Shown here: piece by piece, positions 35,186 to 43,865 of the stretch | Numbering within the stretch: the stretch's first letter is position 1 | Layout of the letters: every line of letters begins with the position of its first letter | Origin: Salipaludibacillus sp. CUR1 | GTDB taxonomy: Bacteria > Bacillota > Bacilli > Bacillales > Salisediminibacteriaceae | Direction of reading: 5' to 3' | Length of the DNA: 64,000 nt | Assembly (NCBI RefSeq): GCF_021028955.1 | Contig: NZ_JAIWPE010000069.1 | Span: 62,001 to 126,000, forward strand | The notes under the pieces: generated by a model | What the model was told of the DNA's origin: nothing | What the model saw: only the letters and a program-made list of their open reading frames with translations | Databases searched by the model: none | Position numbers and translations under genes: made by a program

Positions 35186-35570
35186 CTGTTTTTCCCTCCA
35201 TTTCTTCATATACCTCTTCCAATAATTCAATAAGCTCTTTTTTGGAATAGCCTGCGTAATAATTTTCAATGACTGCTTCCTTTAAAAACTCTCTGATCGC
35301 CTTTAATCTGCCCGGGTCGATTGTACGGTCTGTTTCTTTGGAAATAAATGTTCCACGGCCGCGGACGGTAACGATGATCCCTTGCCGTTCCAGTTCCTGG
35401 TAAGCTTTACTGACCGTATTCGGGTTTATAACCATATGTGAAGATAGTTCTCTTACAGAGGGCAGCCTTTCATCAGGGATAAGCAACCCTTTGGCGCACA
35501 TCTCTTTAACTTGTTGAATGATTTGTTCATATAAAGGAGCATTACTTTTTGTGTCTATATGAAAAAACAT
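35175..35570 (-). CDS. ytrA: GntR-family repressor, YtrA subfamily
   Basis: 131 aa from the ATG at 35570 (SD AAAGGCGG); a GTG three codons upstream lies within the SD. An N-terminal winged helix-turn-helix (LYEQIIQQVKEMCAKG, ERLPSVRELSSHMVINPNTV, YQELERQGIIVTVRGRGTFI) is followed only by a short helical dimerisation tail, with no ligand domain, as in YtrA. The 35614-35648 operator matches the published AGTGTA-N13-TACACT pattern and sits just upstream, so it should repress its own operon. Confidence 0.9.
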   Translation of the reverse strand: MFFHIDTKSNAPLYEQIIQQVKEMCAKGLLIPDERLPSVRELSSHMVINPNTVSKAYQELERQGIIVTVRGRGTFISKETDRTIDPGRLKAIREFLKEAVIENYYAGYSKKELIELLEEVYEEMEGKTDEN

Positions 35571-35613
35571 TACTGTCACCGCCTTTAATTAACAGGTGCC
35601 TTAACAGAAACAC

Positions 35614-35648
35614 CTGAAAGTGTATTATGGAGATTAGTACACTTTCAG
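35614..35648 (-). promoter_or_regulatory. YtrA operator
   Basis: CTGAAAGTGTA and TACACTTTCAG form an 11 bp inverted repeat with a 13 bp centre, containing AGTGTA-N13-TACACT, the pattern known for B. subtilis YtrA. It lies 44 bp upstream of ytrA. Confidence 0.85.
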
Positions 35649-35792
35649 TCTAAAGAGGGACAAATAACGGCGTCAAGAAAAATTTAATGAGGGGAGGAGA
35701 GTATCTGAAGGGCGATAATAATGTGAGGGTTGCTTGAAAGGATAGGGGCCTATCCGCCCTGTAAGCAGCAGTAGAAGGGGACAGGAAACGGA

Positions 35793-36548
35793 TTAGTAAA
35801 AAGTAAAGGCCTGGTTTTGACGGGCTTTTTTCCAAGGAAAAAGGAATTTATTTAAGTCAGAGGAAGGGTTCTGGAATACAGTTTTTGCATGACCTTGATC
35901 AGCTACTTTTCCTTTATGTATAAACATAAAATAACTGGCGAGAAATTCTATTTCGGTTAAATCATGGCTAATCATAAAGGCCGTAGTCTTAGTTTCGGTT
36001 AATACGTCGCGTAAGGTGTCCAGCATATGCATTTTTGCAGGCACATCGAGGGCAGAGAATGGTTCATCTAAAAATAATACTTCTGGCTCCAGTACAAAAG
36101 CACGGGCAAGGTTCATCCTCTGTGCTTCTCCTCCGGAAAGGTTATGGGCTTTCTCCTGCGAAAGGTGGGAAAGGTTAAACCGGGCAAGCCACTCCATCAC
36201 CCGAAGGCGTTGTTCTTTTGGGGAAACTTTCCGGAGTTTCAAACCGATTGCCACGTTATCATAAACTGTACCGACGAACCGGTAAGAGTGCTGAAACACA
36301 CACGCCCATTGCCTTCTTATATGAAGCTGCGGTTTTTTCAGGTTAATTTCATTTCCCTGGTATGTGATACTGCCGTCTGATGGAAGTTCAAGCAGGCTGA
36401 GAGCGTTTAAGAGTGTAGATTTTCCGGCTCCGTTTTCACCCATGATGCCAATAACTTCGCCTTTTTGGACATCAAGAGCTTCAAGAGAGATAATTGTTTT
36501 ACCGGATTTCTTACATACAATATTTCTGAATTCCATTAGCGGGGTCAT
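35793..36548 (-). CDS. tupC: Tungstate ABC transporter ATPase
   Basis: 251 aa. Walker A GENGAGKSTLLNALS (near 33), Q-loop FQHSYRFVGTVYDNVA, signature LSGGEAQRMNLARAF, Walker B LFLDEPFSALD and the switch His in MISHDLTEIE. It energises uptake of tungstate by the TupAB-type importer. Its ATG overlaps the tupB stop by 4 bp. The C-terminal region is short and lacks the MOP domain of ModC, which favours tungstate over molybdate transport. In this genome tungstate could serve formate dehydrogenase or aldehyde oxidoreductases, none of which is in view. Confidence 0.88.
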   Translation of the reverse strand: MTPLMEFRNIVCKKSGKTIISLEALDVQKGEVIGIMGENGAGKSTLLNALSLLELPSDGSITYQGNEINLKKPQLHIRRQWACVFQHSYRFVGTVYDNVAIGLKLRKVSPKEQRLRVMEWLARFNLSHLSQEKAHNLSGGEAQRMNLARAFVLEPEVLFLDEPFSALDVPAKMHMLDTLRDVLTETKTTAFMISHDLTEIEFLASYFMFIHKGKVADQGHAKTVFQNPSSDLNKFLFPWKKARQNQAFTFY

Positions 36549-37243
36549 ACAGAGGCCTCCTTTTGCTGAAGTCTTAACAATATAAAGGTAAGGGCAAGCG
36601 CAATAGTCATTAGAATGAAAGAAAGAGCAAGGGCAATCTCAAAGTTGCCCCGCGATACCTCCATCACCATAGCAGTGGTAAGAATCCTTGTCTGCCCCTG
36701 CAAATTGCCGCCGACCATCATAGCCGCCCCTACTTCAGCTAATACTCTGCCAAGACCAGCCATTACTGCGGCCCATAAACCGAATTGAGCCTGCTTCAAA
36801 TAGAGCTGTAAACTTTGAATTTTCGTAGGAGCCAGGGCTTTCAGTTGCAGCCTTGTCCCTTTGTCAATTTTTTTAAAAGATGAGTAAGATAAAGAAATTA
36901 GGATTGGGAGTGAAACGACAATTTGAGCGAGTACGATGGCATTTGTTGTAAACAGCCATTGCCATTCACCGAGGGGGCCGGATCTCCACAGAAACATGGT
37001 CACCCATAATCCGGCCACTACAGGGGGAAGACCCATGCCTGCATGGCTTAACAGCAGAACGGCTTTTTTCCCGGGAAAAGATTTAAAAGCTAAAAGCATG
37101 CCGACAGGTACACCTAGAATTGTACTGATCAGAGTTGAAAAAAGGCACACTTGCAGCGTGAGCCAGGTTATCTGGAGCACCTCACGATCAGCTGATAAAA
37201 TCATGTGAACAGCTTCAATAATACCTCTCCAGATTAATTCCAC
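36545..37243 (-). CDS. tupB: Tungstate ABC transporter permease
   Basis: 232 aa, five or six membrane helices, with the binding-protein-dependent permease signature near residue 155 (AVMAGLGRVLAEVGAAMMVG, an EAA-type loop). I chose the GTG at 37243, 8 nt after AGGAGG; the GTG three codons further upstream is fused to the ribosome site. It lies 21 bp after tupA and overlaps tupC by 4 bp. TupB-type permeases resemble ModB but pair with TupA. Confidence 0.87.
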   Translation of the reverse strand: MELIWRGIIEAVHMILSADREVLQITWLTLQVCLFSTLISTILGVPVGMLLAFKSFPGKKAVLLLSHAGMGLPPVVAGLWVTMFLWRSGPLGEWQWLFTTNAIVLAQIVVSLPILISLSYSSFKKIDKGTRLQLKALAPTKIQSLQLYLKQAQFGLWAAVMAGLGRVLAEVGAAMMVGGNLQGQTRILTTAMVMEVSRGNFEIALALSFILMTIALALTFILLRLQQKEASV

Positions 37244-37264
37244 TCTCGGCACCTCCTGCGTCTG

Positions 37265-38113
37265 TCAGTCTATTAAATGTGGGAAGAATAAAGGCTCTCC
37301 CCATTCGTCTATTCCGTAATTTTTTATTATCATCTGAGTATCGTCCCGTACAAAGAATGATACAAATGCTTCGCCAGCCTGAGCATTAATCTGATCTGAC
37401 AAGTCAGGGTTTACCTGCATCACATGGTAAATGTTTTCCAGTGACTGGTCGCCTTCCACTAAAAAAGAAAGAGGATCCAGCACATCTTTTAAATAAAGGA
37501 ATGTCCCGCGATCTGACAGGGTGTAACCATCTTTTTCCGCAGTTATTCTGAGTGTATCTCCCATACCTTGTCCTGTTTCCTCATAAGCCTCAAAATCAGG
37601 TTCTACCTGCGCACTCTCCCATAAATCCAGTTCTTTAAAATGCGTTCCTGAATCGTCACCTCTGGAATAGAAAGAGTGGTTATTGTCTGCAATAGATGAC
37701 AAGGCCTCATCAACAGGTAAACTGTTTATATTCGCCGGATCATCCTCAGGTCCTAATATCACAAAGTCGTTATGCATGACTCTATGACGGTTAATTACTG
37801 CTCCTTCCTCCTCCAGGACTTCTTCCTGAGCAGGGGCATGAACGAGCAGTACATCAGCTTCTCCATTTTCGCCCATCGCTAACGCCTGGCCTGAGCCGAC
37901 TGAAATAATTTTAACATCCGTGCCCGTTTCTTCTTCAAATACAGGAACAAGTTCATCCAGCAACCCACTGTCATATGTACTGGTAGTAGTAGCTAAAATC
38001 ATCTGACCGCCAATGTCATCAGATTCCCCGCTTGCATTTTCTTCACTGTTCGCACAGCCTGCCAAAACTGATAAGGCAACCATGCCTATCATACACTTTG
38101 AAACTTGTTTCAT
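37265..38113 (-). CDS. tupA: Tungstate-binding lipoprotein
   Basis: 282 aa lipoprotein. The signal peptide (MKQVSKCMIGMVALSVLAGC) ends in the lipobox LAGC, Cys20. The ligand-binding motif TTTSTYDSGLLDELVP follows directly (about 42-57), as in TupA, where the TTTS residues hold the oxyanion; also ADVLLVHAP and SRGDDSGTHFKELDLW. The mature protein is acidic. Anchored outside, it delivers tungstate to TupB/C. The SD is GCGGGGG, somewhat weak, then ATG. A structured leader candidate lies 33 bp upstream. Confidence 0.92.
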   Translation of the reverse strand: MKQVSKCMIGMVALSVLAGCANSEENASGESDDIGGQMILATTTSTYDSGLLDELVPVFEEETGTDVKIISVGSGQALAMGENGEADVLLVHAPAQEEVLEEEGAVINRHRVMHNDFVILGPEDDPANINSLPVDEALSSIADNNHSFYSRGDDSGTHFKELDLWESAQVEPDFEAYEETGQGMGDTLRITAEKDGYTLSDRGTFLYLKDVLDPLSFLVEGDQSLENIYHVMQVNPDLSDQINAQAGEAFVSFFVRDDTQMIIKNYGIDEWGEPLFFPHLID

Positions 38114-38145
38114 CAGTTGTCCCCCGCTCTTCGAAATTTAACACT

Positions 38146-38198
38146 TCACACTTCCACAGCCGTAATAAGGCCACGTCCGGGCCAGGAGTAAAGCGTGA
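38146..38198 (-). ncRNA. Possible structured leader upstream of tupA
   Basis: On the minus strand TCACGCTT (38191-38198) pairs with AAGTGTGA (38146-38153) with one G-U pair, closing ~37 nt. That interior contains ACTCCTGGCC, a CCGG core and a GCC/GGC hairpin. The position directly ahead of a metal-oxyanion importer recalls Moco/Tuco-type leaders, but I cannot match a full consensus. Confidence 0.3.
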
Positions 38199-38368
38199 GA
38201 TCTATTAAATTTTCTCATAAATAAAGCGGCCTTTCCATCAAATCTTTGACAATTCAGCTAATATCTGTACTTAAGTTAGCGAATTAACGGAACGCTGTTA
38301 TTTTCACTCCTGTTATACTAAAATAGACCAGTAAGAATTGTCTGACTACTAATGATCGGAGTGATAAA

Positions 38369-39259
38369 ATGAGAAAAATACTTGTTTTAGGCGGAACAAA
38401 GTTTTTTGGAAAAAGGCTGGTTCATAAACTATTAAACAATGGAGATGAAGTAGCTGTAGCTACAAGGGGAGAAACACCGCACCCGTTTGGGGAACGGGTT
38501 CATCATATCAAGGTGGACAGATTTGACCGCGGGTCAATGGAAAAAGCGTTTCAGGATGGAGAATGGGACGTCATTTATGATCAAATCTGCTTTTCCCCGG
38601 ATGATGCTCTGGATGCCTGTGAAATTTTTGAAGGGAGAACAGACCGGTATGTATTAACCTCAACCTTATCTGTTTATGAGTTTAATGAAAAACCAGAAAA
38701 AAGTGAAACAGATTTTGACCCTTATTCCTATGAATGGCGTTCAGGGAGAAAAGAGCAATTTGATTACGGTGAAGGGAAACGCCAGGCTGAAGCAGTTTTT
38801 TTCCAGAAAGCAAAGTTTCCGGTAGCATCACCGCGCCCGCCAGTAGTCTTTGGTGCGGATGATTATACTGAAAGACTTCATTACCATGCGCGGAAAGTAT
38901 TAGCCGGGCAAAGAATCGGAATGGATCATCCGGAAGCAGCCGTATCATTTGCAGACTCAGACGATTTAGCAGAATTTCTTTACTGGACGGGCTTTCAGGA
39001 ATTTACAGGACCGGTAAATTCGTCTTCGCCGGATCAGATTACACTCGGCAAAATGATTGAATTAATCGAAACAGCGTCAGAAAAGAAAGCAGTTATAGAG
39101 CCAACCAGCAGCGGGGCAGAAAGTTCACCTTTAAATTTTCCGGTTTCTGTTTATCAGGATGTCTCTATAGCCGAAGCAAATGGCTACAGCTTTAAACCCC
39201 TTTCTGAATGGTTTGAGCCGCTTGTCCGGCAGATTGTAAAGGAAGAATCTAAAAACTAG
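38369..39259 (+). CDS. NAD-dependent epimerase/dehydratase-type SDR protein
   Basis: 296 aa. The N-terminal nucleotide motif is VLGGTKFFGKRLVHKLL (GGTXFXG, atypical SDR), typical of the group near mRNA-binding/sugar-epimerase-like SDRs. The usual YxxxK is not obvious; DYGEGKRQAEAVFF (Tyr then Lys in YGEGK) near 130 may fill the role, followed by PRPPVVFGADDYTERL. Substrate unknown; could be an NDP-sugar enzyme or an isoflavone-reductase-like protein. It stands alone, divergent from tupABC, and ends with a hairpin at 39271. Confidence 0.8.
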   Translation: MRKILVLGGTKFFGKRLVHKLLNNGDEVAVATRGETPHPFGERVHHIKVDRFDRGSMEKAFQDGEWDVIYDQICFSPDDALDACEIFEGRTDRYVLTSTLSVYEFNEKPEKSETDFDPYSYEWRSGRKEQFDYGEGKRQAEAVFFQKAKFPVASPRPPVVFGADDYTERLHYHARKVLAGQRIGMDHPEAAVSFADSDDLAEFLYWTGFQEFTGPVNSSSPDQITLGKMIELIETASEKKAVIEPTSSGAESSPLNFPVSVYQDVSIAEANGYSFKPLSEWFEPLVRQIVKEESKN

Positions 39260-39270
39260 TTTCAGATAAT

Positions 39271-39302
39271 AGGCCTCGCCTTTGTAGGTGAGGTTCTTTC
39301 TT
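39271..39302 (+). terminator. Terminator of the SDR gene
   Basis: CCTCGCC pairs with GGTGAGG (one G-U), followed by TTCTTTCTT. Confidence 0.7.
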
Positions 39303-39370
39303 ATACGTTTTTTCTATGAAGTATTGTTCTGCTAATTTCCTATGACAGGTACAAAATGTTCACACTTTTT

Positions 39371-39385
39371 ACGTAAACGTTTACT
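39371..39385 (+). promoter_or_regulatory. cre-like operator before the oligo-1,6-glucosidase
   Basis: ACGTAAACGTTTACT contains the perfect palindrome GTAAACGTTTAC and differs from the cre pattern at one position. It could bind CcpA or a LacI-type sugar repressor. It lies ~87 bp before the start. Confidence 0.65.
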
Positions 39386-39471
39386 TTACGGAAGCGTTCA
39401 GGTATGGGAGAATAAGAGCTATAAAGGCATACATAGGACGTTACTTAACAACTTAAAATGGAGGCGTTTTC

Positions 39472-41169
39472 ATGAAAAGGCAATGGTGGAAAGAGGCAGT
39501 AGTTTACCAGGTTTATCCGAGAAGCTTTAATGACTCTAACGGAGACGGTATTGGCGATCTGCAAGGAATCATTGAAAAAGCTGATTATTTACAGGAGTTA
39601 GGTGTGGATGTGATATGGCTGTCTCCAGTTTACAAGTCTCCTAACGATGATAATGGGTATGACATCAGCGATTATCAGCAAATTATGGACGAATTCGGCA
39701 CAATGGACGATTGGGATGAACTGCTCGATGCTCTGCATGACAGAGGAATCAAACTGATTATGGATCTTGTGGTCAATCATACTTCCGATGAACATCCGTG
39801 GTTCGTGGAATCAAGGCAATCGAAAGATAATCCATACAGGGATTATTACATTTGGAGAGATCCTAAACCAGATGGAAGTGAACCAAATAACTGGGTGTCT
39901 TTCTTCAGCGGCTCAGCCTGGGAATACGACGACCGGACAAACCAGTATTTTCTCCATTTGTTTACAAAACGCCAGCCGGATCTGAACTGGGAAAACACTG
40001 AAGTGAGAAACGATGTATATAAAATGATGACATGGTGGCTTGACAGGGGGGTTGACGGATTCCGGATGGATGTCATAAATAATATTTCCAAGTCTCCTGG
40101 GCTGCCGGATGCCTCAGTCAAGGACCCGGACTCCGACTATCAATTTGCTGCTGAACATTTTGCAAATGGACCGAGACTGATGGAGTTTTTAGGGGAAATG
40201 AAAGAGCGTGTTTTAAAACATTATGATATTATGACTGTCGGTGAAACAGCATTTTTGCCTATCGACTCTGCTCGAAAGATGACAGATGAAAACGATGGAT
40301 TTTTAAATATGGTCTTTCAGTTCGAACATATGGCAGTGGATGCCCAGCCAGGCACGCATGCAGGGAAATGGGAGACGCGGCAGTGGGAACTGCCGGAATT
40401 GAAACGTATTATGACAAAGTGGGATAAAGAAATGGAAGGCGGAGGGTGGAACAGCCTGTATTTTAATAATCATGACCAGCCGCGCCAAGTATCAAGGTTT
40501 GGAGATGATAAGCAATACCATAAACCTTCTGCGAAGCTGTTAGCGACTTACCTTCATACGATGAGAGGGACGCCGTATATTTACCAGGGAGAAGAACTCG
40601 GAATGACGAATGTCCGCTTTCCTTCAATAGAGGATTACCGTGATGTGGAGATTCACAATATGTATAAAGAATATACGAAAGAGCGGGGCTTTTCACATGA
40701 AGAAGTAATGAAGAAAATATGGACCACCGGTCGTGACAATGCGAGAACTCCTGTGCAATGGGATGATTCAGAAAACGGAGGGTTCACGACAGGTACACCA
40801 TGGATCAAAGTGAATCCTAATTACAGGGAAATTAATGCAAAACAGCAAATGTCCGATCCGGATTCTATCTTTAACTATTACAAACGATTAATCGAACTTC
40901 GTAAGCAGGAAGATGTGATCGTTTATGGCTCTTATGAGTTGTACATGGCAGACCACGAAGAACTTTATGTTTATACGAGGTCTGTAAACGGAGAAAAGTT
41001 GTTAGTTATTTTAAATTTCTTTGCAGGGGAGCCGGCATTCCAGTTACCTGAAGACATTGTGTTTAACCATAAAACATTGCTTATCAGTAACTATGAGGTG
41101 AAAGATAGTGAAAATATTTCCAGCTTCACGCTTCGGCCATATGAAGCACGTGTTTACAAATTGAACTAA
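39472..41169 (+). CDS. malL: Oligo-1,6-glucosidase / alpha-glucosidase (GH13_31)
   Basis: 565 aa cytoplasmic enzyme that hydrolyses isomalto-oligosaccharides, sucrose or maltose-like sugars. GH13 regions are visible: MDLVVNHTSDEHPWF (region I), GFRMDVINNIS with the nucleophile Asp near 200, IMTVGETAF with the acid/base Glu near 256, and NNHDQPR with the third Asp near 330. The MDVIN variant (Val after the nucleophile) is the alpha-1,6-preferring signature. Trehalose-6-phosphate hydrolase (TreA) is a close relative, but the SKSPGLPDAS and NGPRLMEFLGEM segments fit oligo-1,6-glucosidase better. SD TGGAGGCG. An upstream cre-like site fits catabolite control. Confidence 0.88.
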   Translation: MKRQWWKEAVVYQVYPRSFNDSNGDGIGDLQGIIEKADYLQELGVDVIWLSPVYKSPNDDNGYDISDYQQIMDEFGTMDDWDELLDALHDRGIKLIMDLVVNHTSDEHPWFVESRQSKDNPYRDYYIWRDPKPDGSEPNNWVSFFSGSAWEYDDRTNQYFLHLFTKRQPDLNWENTEVRNDVYKMMTWWLDRGVDGFRMDVINNISKSPGLPDASVKDPDSDYQFAAEHFANGPRLMEFLGEMKERVLKHYDIMTVGETAFLPIDSARKMTDENDGFLNMVFQFEHMAVDAQPGTHAGKWETRQWELPELKRIMTKWDKEMEGGGWNSLYFNNHDQPRQVSRFGDDKQYHKPSAKLLATYLHTMRGTPYIYQGEELGMTNVRFPSIEDYRDVEIHNMYKEYTKERGFSHEEVMKKIWTTGRDNARTPVQWDDSENGGFTTGTPWIKVNPNYREINAKQQMSDPDSIFNYYKRLIELRKQEDVIVYGSYELYMADHEELYVYTRSVNGEKLLVILNFFAGEPAFQLPEDIVFNHKTLLISNYEVKDSENISSFTLRPYEARVYKLN

Positions 41170-41202
41170 CTATTATGCTTGTTGAAGTGAAGGAGGATTA
41201 AA

Positions 41203-42156
41203 ATGAATTATCGTCGATTGGGAAAGTCAGGCTTAAAAGTGAGTGAAATCAGCCTGGGAAGCTGGCTGACATACGGAGACAGCGTTGAAAGGGACGGGGC
41301 TGTAAAAACCATTGATTTTGCTTATGAAGCAGGAGTGAACTTTTTTGATACAGCCAATGTCTATAACCGGGGAGAAGCAGAAAAAGTAGTTGGTGAAGCT
41401 TTAAGAAAATATCCAAGAGAATCGTATGTGCTCGCCACCAAGGTTTTTGGGCCCATGGGAGAAGGGCCGAATGATAAAGGGCTGTCCAGGAAACATATAT
41501 TTGAACAGCTGCATGCGAGCTTGAAGAGGTTAAGACTCGACTATGTGGATATCTATTATTGTCACCGGTATGACCCTGAAACGCCGGTGGAAGAGACGCT
41601 CAAAGCTATTGATGACCTCATCCGCCAAGGTAAAATACTTTATGCCGGGGTCAGTGAATGGTCAGCGGCACAACTCGAAGAGGCTGTGAGAGTTGCTGAC
41701 CGGAATCTTCTCGACCGGATTATTGTCAATCAGCCGGTCTATAATATGCTGAACAGGTATATAGAAAAAGAGGTCATACCAGTCGGTGAGAAGCACGGCA
41801 TTGGACAAGTTGTTTTTTCACCTCTGGCCCAGGGGGTACTAACTGGAAAATATAGAAAAGGCGGAAAAATACCTGAAGGCAGCAGAGCTTCAAATCCGGA
41901 ACAAAAAAAGTTTATTGACCGCTTCCTGACAGATGAAAAACTGGATAAAGTCGAGAAACTGAGCGGGATAGCGGCTGATTATAATATTAAATTGTCACAG
42001 CTTGCTCTGGCCTGGATTCTCAGACAGGAAAATATAGCAAGCGCCCTTATTGGTGCAAGCCGGCCTGAACAAGTGGAAGAAAACATAAGAGCGATTGATA
42101 TTAATTTAACAAATGAGACACTTGAAGATATCAGCAATATTTTGTCAGAGGATTAA
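41203..42156 (+). CDS. Aldo/keto reductase, Kv-beta-like subgroup
   Basis: 317 aa TIM-barrel NADPH oxidoreductase. MNYRRLGKSGLKVSEISLG opens the family motif; the catalytic Asp-Tyr-Lys-His set is placed by FFDTANVYNRGEAEKVVG (Asp, Tyr), YVLATKVFGPMG (Lys) and VDIYYCHRYDPETPVEET (His). The end has WILRQENIASALIGASRPEQ for cofactor binding. The best resemblance is to voltage-gated potassium channel beta-type AKRs such as YghZ/IolS relatives. It is 33 bp after malL on the same strand and may be co-transcribed. Substrate unknown. Confidence 0.88.
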   Translation: MNYRRLGKSGLKVSEISLGSWLTYGDSVERDGAVKTIDFAYEAGVNFFDTANVYNRGEAEKVVGEALRKYPRESYVLATKVFGPMGEGPNDKGLSRKHIFEQLHASLKRLRLDYVDIYYCHRYDPETPVEETLKAIDDLIRQGKILYAGVSEWSAAQLEEAVRVADRNLLDRIIVNQPVYNMLNRYIEKEVIPVGEKHGIGQVVFSPLAQGVLTGKYRKGGKIPEGSRASNPEQKKFIDRFLTDEKLDKVEKLSGIAADYNIKLSQLALAWILRQENIASALIGASRPEQVEENIRAIDINLTNETLEDISNILSED

Positions 42157-42172
42157 CCAAAAAGAGGCCGGG

Positions 42173-42617
42173 ACATAACTAAATTAAATCCAGTATAACC
42201 GAACAATGAATTCACAATAGACCATAAGTTGAGATGAGGTTCATAAATGCACTCGCTTGCCGCAGGCATCTCTTCAGCTCCTCGGCAAAAGCGCCTGCGG
42301 GATCTTCAGAAGATGCTTTTCCTGCAGGCGTCTCGTGATTTTTGAACCTCATCATTTTTTAACTTTTTTTGATTGAAGGACAGAAGGCGGCGACGCCACA
42401 GGGATTAAGCGCAGTCTGAAGATCCAATTCAACGAAGCTTTAGGCTGAGTTGAATTTAGCTGAAGACAAGCCCCTGGGCAAGCGTCCGCCTGGCGGCCTG
42501 AAATCACTGCCTTTATTCTTAGTTCCTCTTCTTTTGCAGTAAAAGCGAAAAGCCGAACAAAAATCATAAGATTTGTTCGGCTTTCTTTATGGTTACTATT
42601 CTTTTGTCCCGGCCTCT
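42173..42617 (-). repeat. Dispersed repeat R2 (~445 bp), opposite orientation to R1
   Basis: The ends are AGAGGCCGGGACATAA (left) and TTTTGTCCCGGCCTCT (right). Read on the minus strand it follows R1 almost base for base, including the CCGAACAAA/TTTGTTCGG terminator (about 42560-42595 forward), the CAGTGATTTCAG block and the GACGCCTGCAGGAAAAGC block. Its terminator end faces the cydS-like stop, 31 bp away on the minus strand, and its other end is 16 bp past the aldo/keto reductase stop. The terminal C-for-T change is present in both ends, so pairing is kept. It occupies most of the 42157-42648 gap. Confidence 0.92.
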
Positions 42618-42648
42618 TATTTCTTTTCTGAAAAGGGTGAAGGAAAGG

Positions 42649-42807
42649 TCAGTTGTCCCGCTGACTGTTTCCCTTTCGGGTGTTGTTTTCCTCTTCAGCA
42701 ATAAATGAAGGAGGGTTTCCTTTAGCGCCCCACCAGAACAGACCTATAATTGTGACAATAACCATTGCCGGCGGGGCTACCATAATCAAAAACCAGTTCA
42801 GATCCAT
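42649..42807 (-). CDS. CydS/YthC-like small subunit of cytochrome bd oxidase
   Basis: 52 aa, minus-strand ATG at 42807 behind AGGAGGT, stop at 42649. The N-terminus MDLNWFLIMVAPPAMVIVTI continues as one membrane helix ending FWWGAKG, followed by a charged tail. The pattern (short N-terminus, FLIM-AP, one helix, WGAKG) matches CydS, the single-helix subunit of Bacillus/Geobacillus bd-type oxidases, and the small third gene of B. subtilis ythABC. It lies 22 bp after cydB in the same direction, so the cydA-cydB-cydS operon is complete. Confidence 0.82.
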   Translation of the reverse strand: MDLNWFLIMVAPPAMVIVTIIGLFWWGAKGNPPSFIAEEENNTRKGNSQRDN

Positions 42808-42829
42808 AAGATTACCTCCTTAACTTCAG

Positions 42830-43843
42830 TTATTTTTTACCTTCAATATAATCGGCATCGAATAAGAACAGTTTCATCAATAAATATAATGAAGGGATGA
42901 GCATCGCAAGACCGCCAATAAATGCCACAATGAGAGCAATCGCCATCGTTTCATTTGTAAATCCGTCATAAATGGTTAAATACGGATACAGCAAGTAAGG
43001 AAGGTGTGATGCACCGTAGCCGAAGAAAGCCAGGAAATACTGAAGCATCACCATAATAAAGGCTATCCCGTATGCTCTTTTCTGCCAGATTAAATAAGTG
43101 GCTGCGGCAAACGCTGCTAGTGACAGGGCGAAAACCCACCAGATATCTACCATGTTCTGAAAATGTTCGGCGTTTCTTTGGCTTAACAATAAAAAGACAA
43201 CGACCCCCATTCCTATAGAGGGAAATGACCAAATAAGAGCGTACTTTCTAAGCAAGGCCAGTGCGTTGCTGTCTTTTGCCCTTGAGGCGTAATAAGTTAA
43301 GAAAGAGGCTGAGATAAACAAGACACTGACAATCGCCAGAATAACCACGCCCCAGGAATAAAGGCTTCCAAACAATTCTCCGTAAAGAAGCTCAACATTC
43401 CCGTTTTCATAGGAAATGTACCCGCCTTCGGAGATAGTTAAAACAGTCGTTAAGGATGCAGGGATTAAAAGCCCCGTCGCTCCGTATAAAAAGGTGTACA
43501 CTTTGCTTTCATGTGCCCCATACGTGGCAAAGGCATAGTAGGAGCCCCGAATCGCAAGCAAAATTATCGCCACACTCCCTGGGATTAACAATGCCGTCCC
43601 GTAATAAAAGGCGGTGGCAGGGAAGAAGCCTACAATACCTATAAAGAAGAATACGAGAAACACGTTTGTAACTTCCCATACGGGCGATAAATACCGCTGA
43701 ATGATGTCGTGAATAATATGGTTTTTATTGGTGCGTTTCGTGTAATAACTATAGAATCCGGCGCCGAAATCAACCGACGCCACTATTAAATAGCCGTAAA
43801 GAAATATCCACAGTACTGTAATTCCAATTACTTCATAAGTCAA
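42830..43843 (-). CDS. cydB: Cytochrome bd ubiquinol oxidase subunit II
   Basis: 337 aa, about eight or nine membrane helices, no heme ligands of its own; assembles with CydA. Starts with a TTG at 43843 (TYEVIGITVLWIFLYGYLIV), 7 nt behind AAGGTG. The N-terminal DFGAGFYSYYTKRTNKNHI and WEVTNVFLVFFFIGIVGFFP match the CydB family. 22 bp after cydA. It most resembles the YthB-type bd oxidase of Bacillus (the group lacking the long Q-loop). Confidence 0.92.
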   Translation of the reverse strand: MTYEVIGITVLWIFLYGYLIVASVDFGAGFYSYYTKRTNKNHIIHDIIQRYLSPVWEVTNVFLVFFFIGIVGFFPATAFYYGTALLIPGSVAIILLAIRGSYYAFATYGAHESKVYTFLYGATGLLIPASLTTVLTISEGGYISYENGNVELLYGELFGSLYSWGVVILAIVSVLFISASFLTYYASRAKDSNALALLRKYALIWSFPSIGMGVVVFLLLSQRNAEHFQNMVDIWWVFALSLAAFAAATYLIWQKRAYGIAFIMVMLQYFLAFFGYGASHLPYLLYPYLTIYDGFTNETMAIALIVAFIGGLAMLIPSLYLLMKLFLFDADYIEGKK

Positions 43844-43865
43844 TTTAAATCACCTTCTCTCTTTA

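Noticed and set aside
35743-35760. GGATAGG...CCTATCC palindrome after tupC
   Set aside because: Short, without a T-run; may be a weak terminator of tupC but not enough to annotate.
42352-42567. 71-residue frame inside R2
   Set aside because: Lies wholly inside the repeat, differs from the R1 frame and has no ribosome site.
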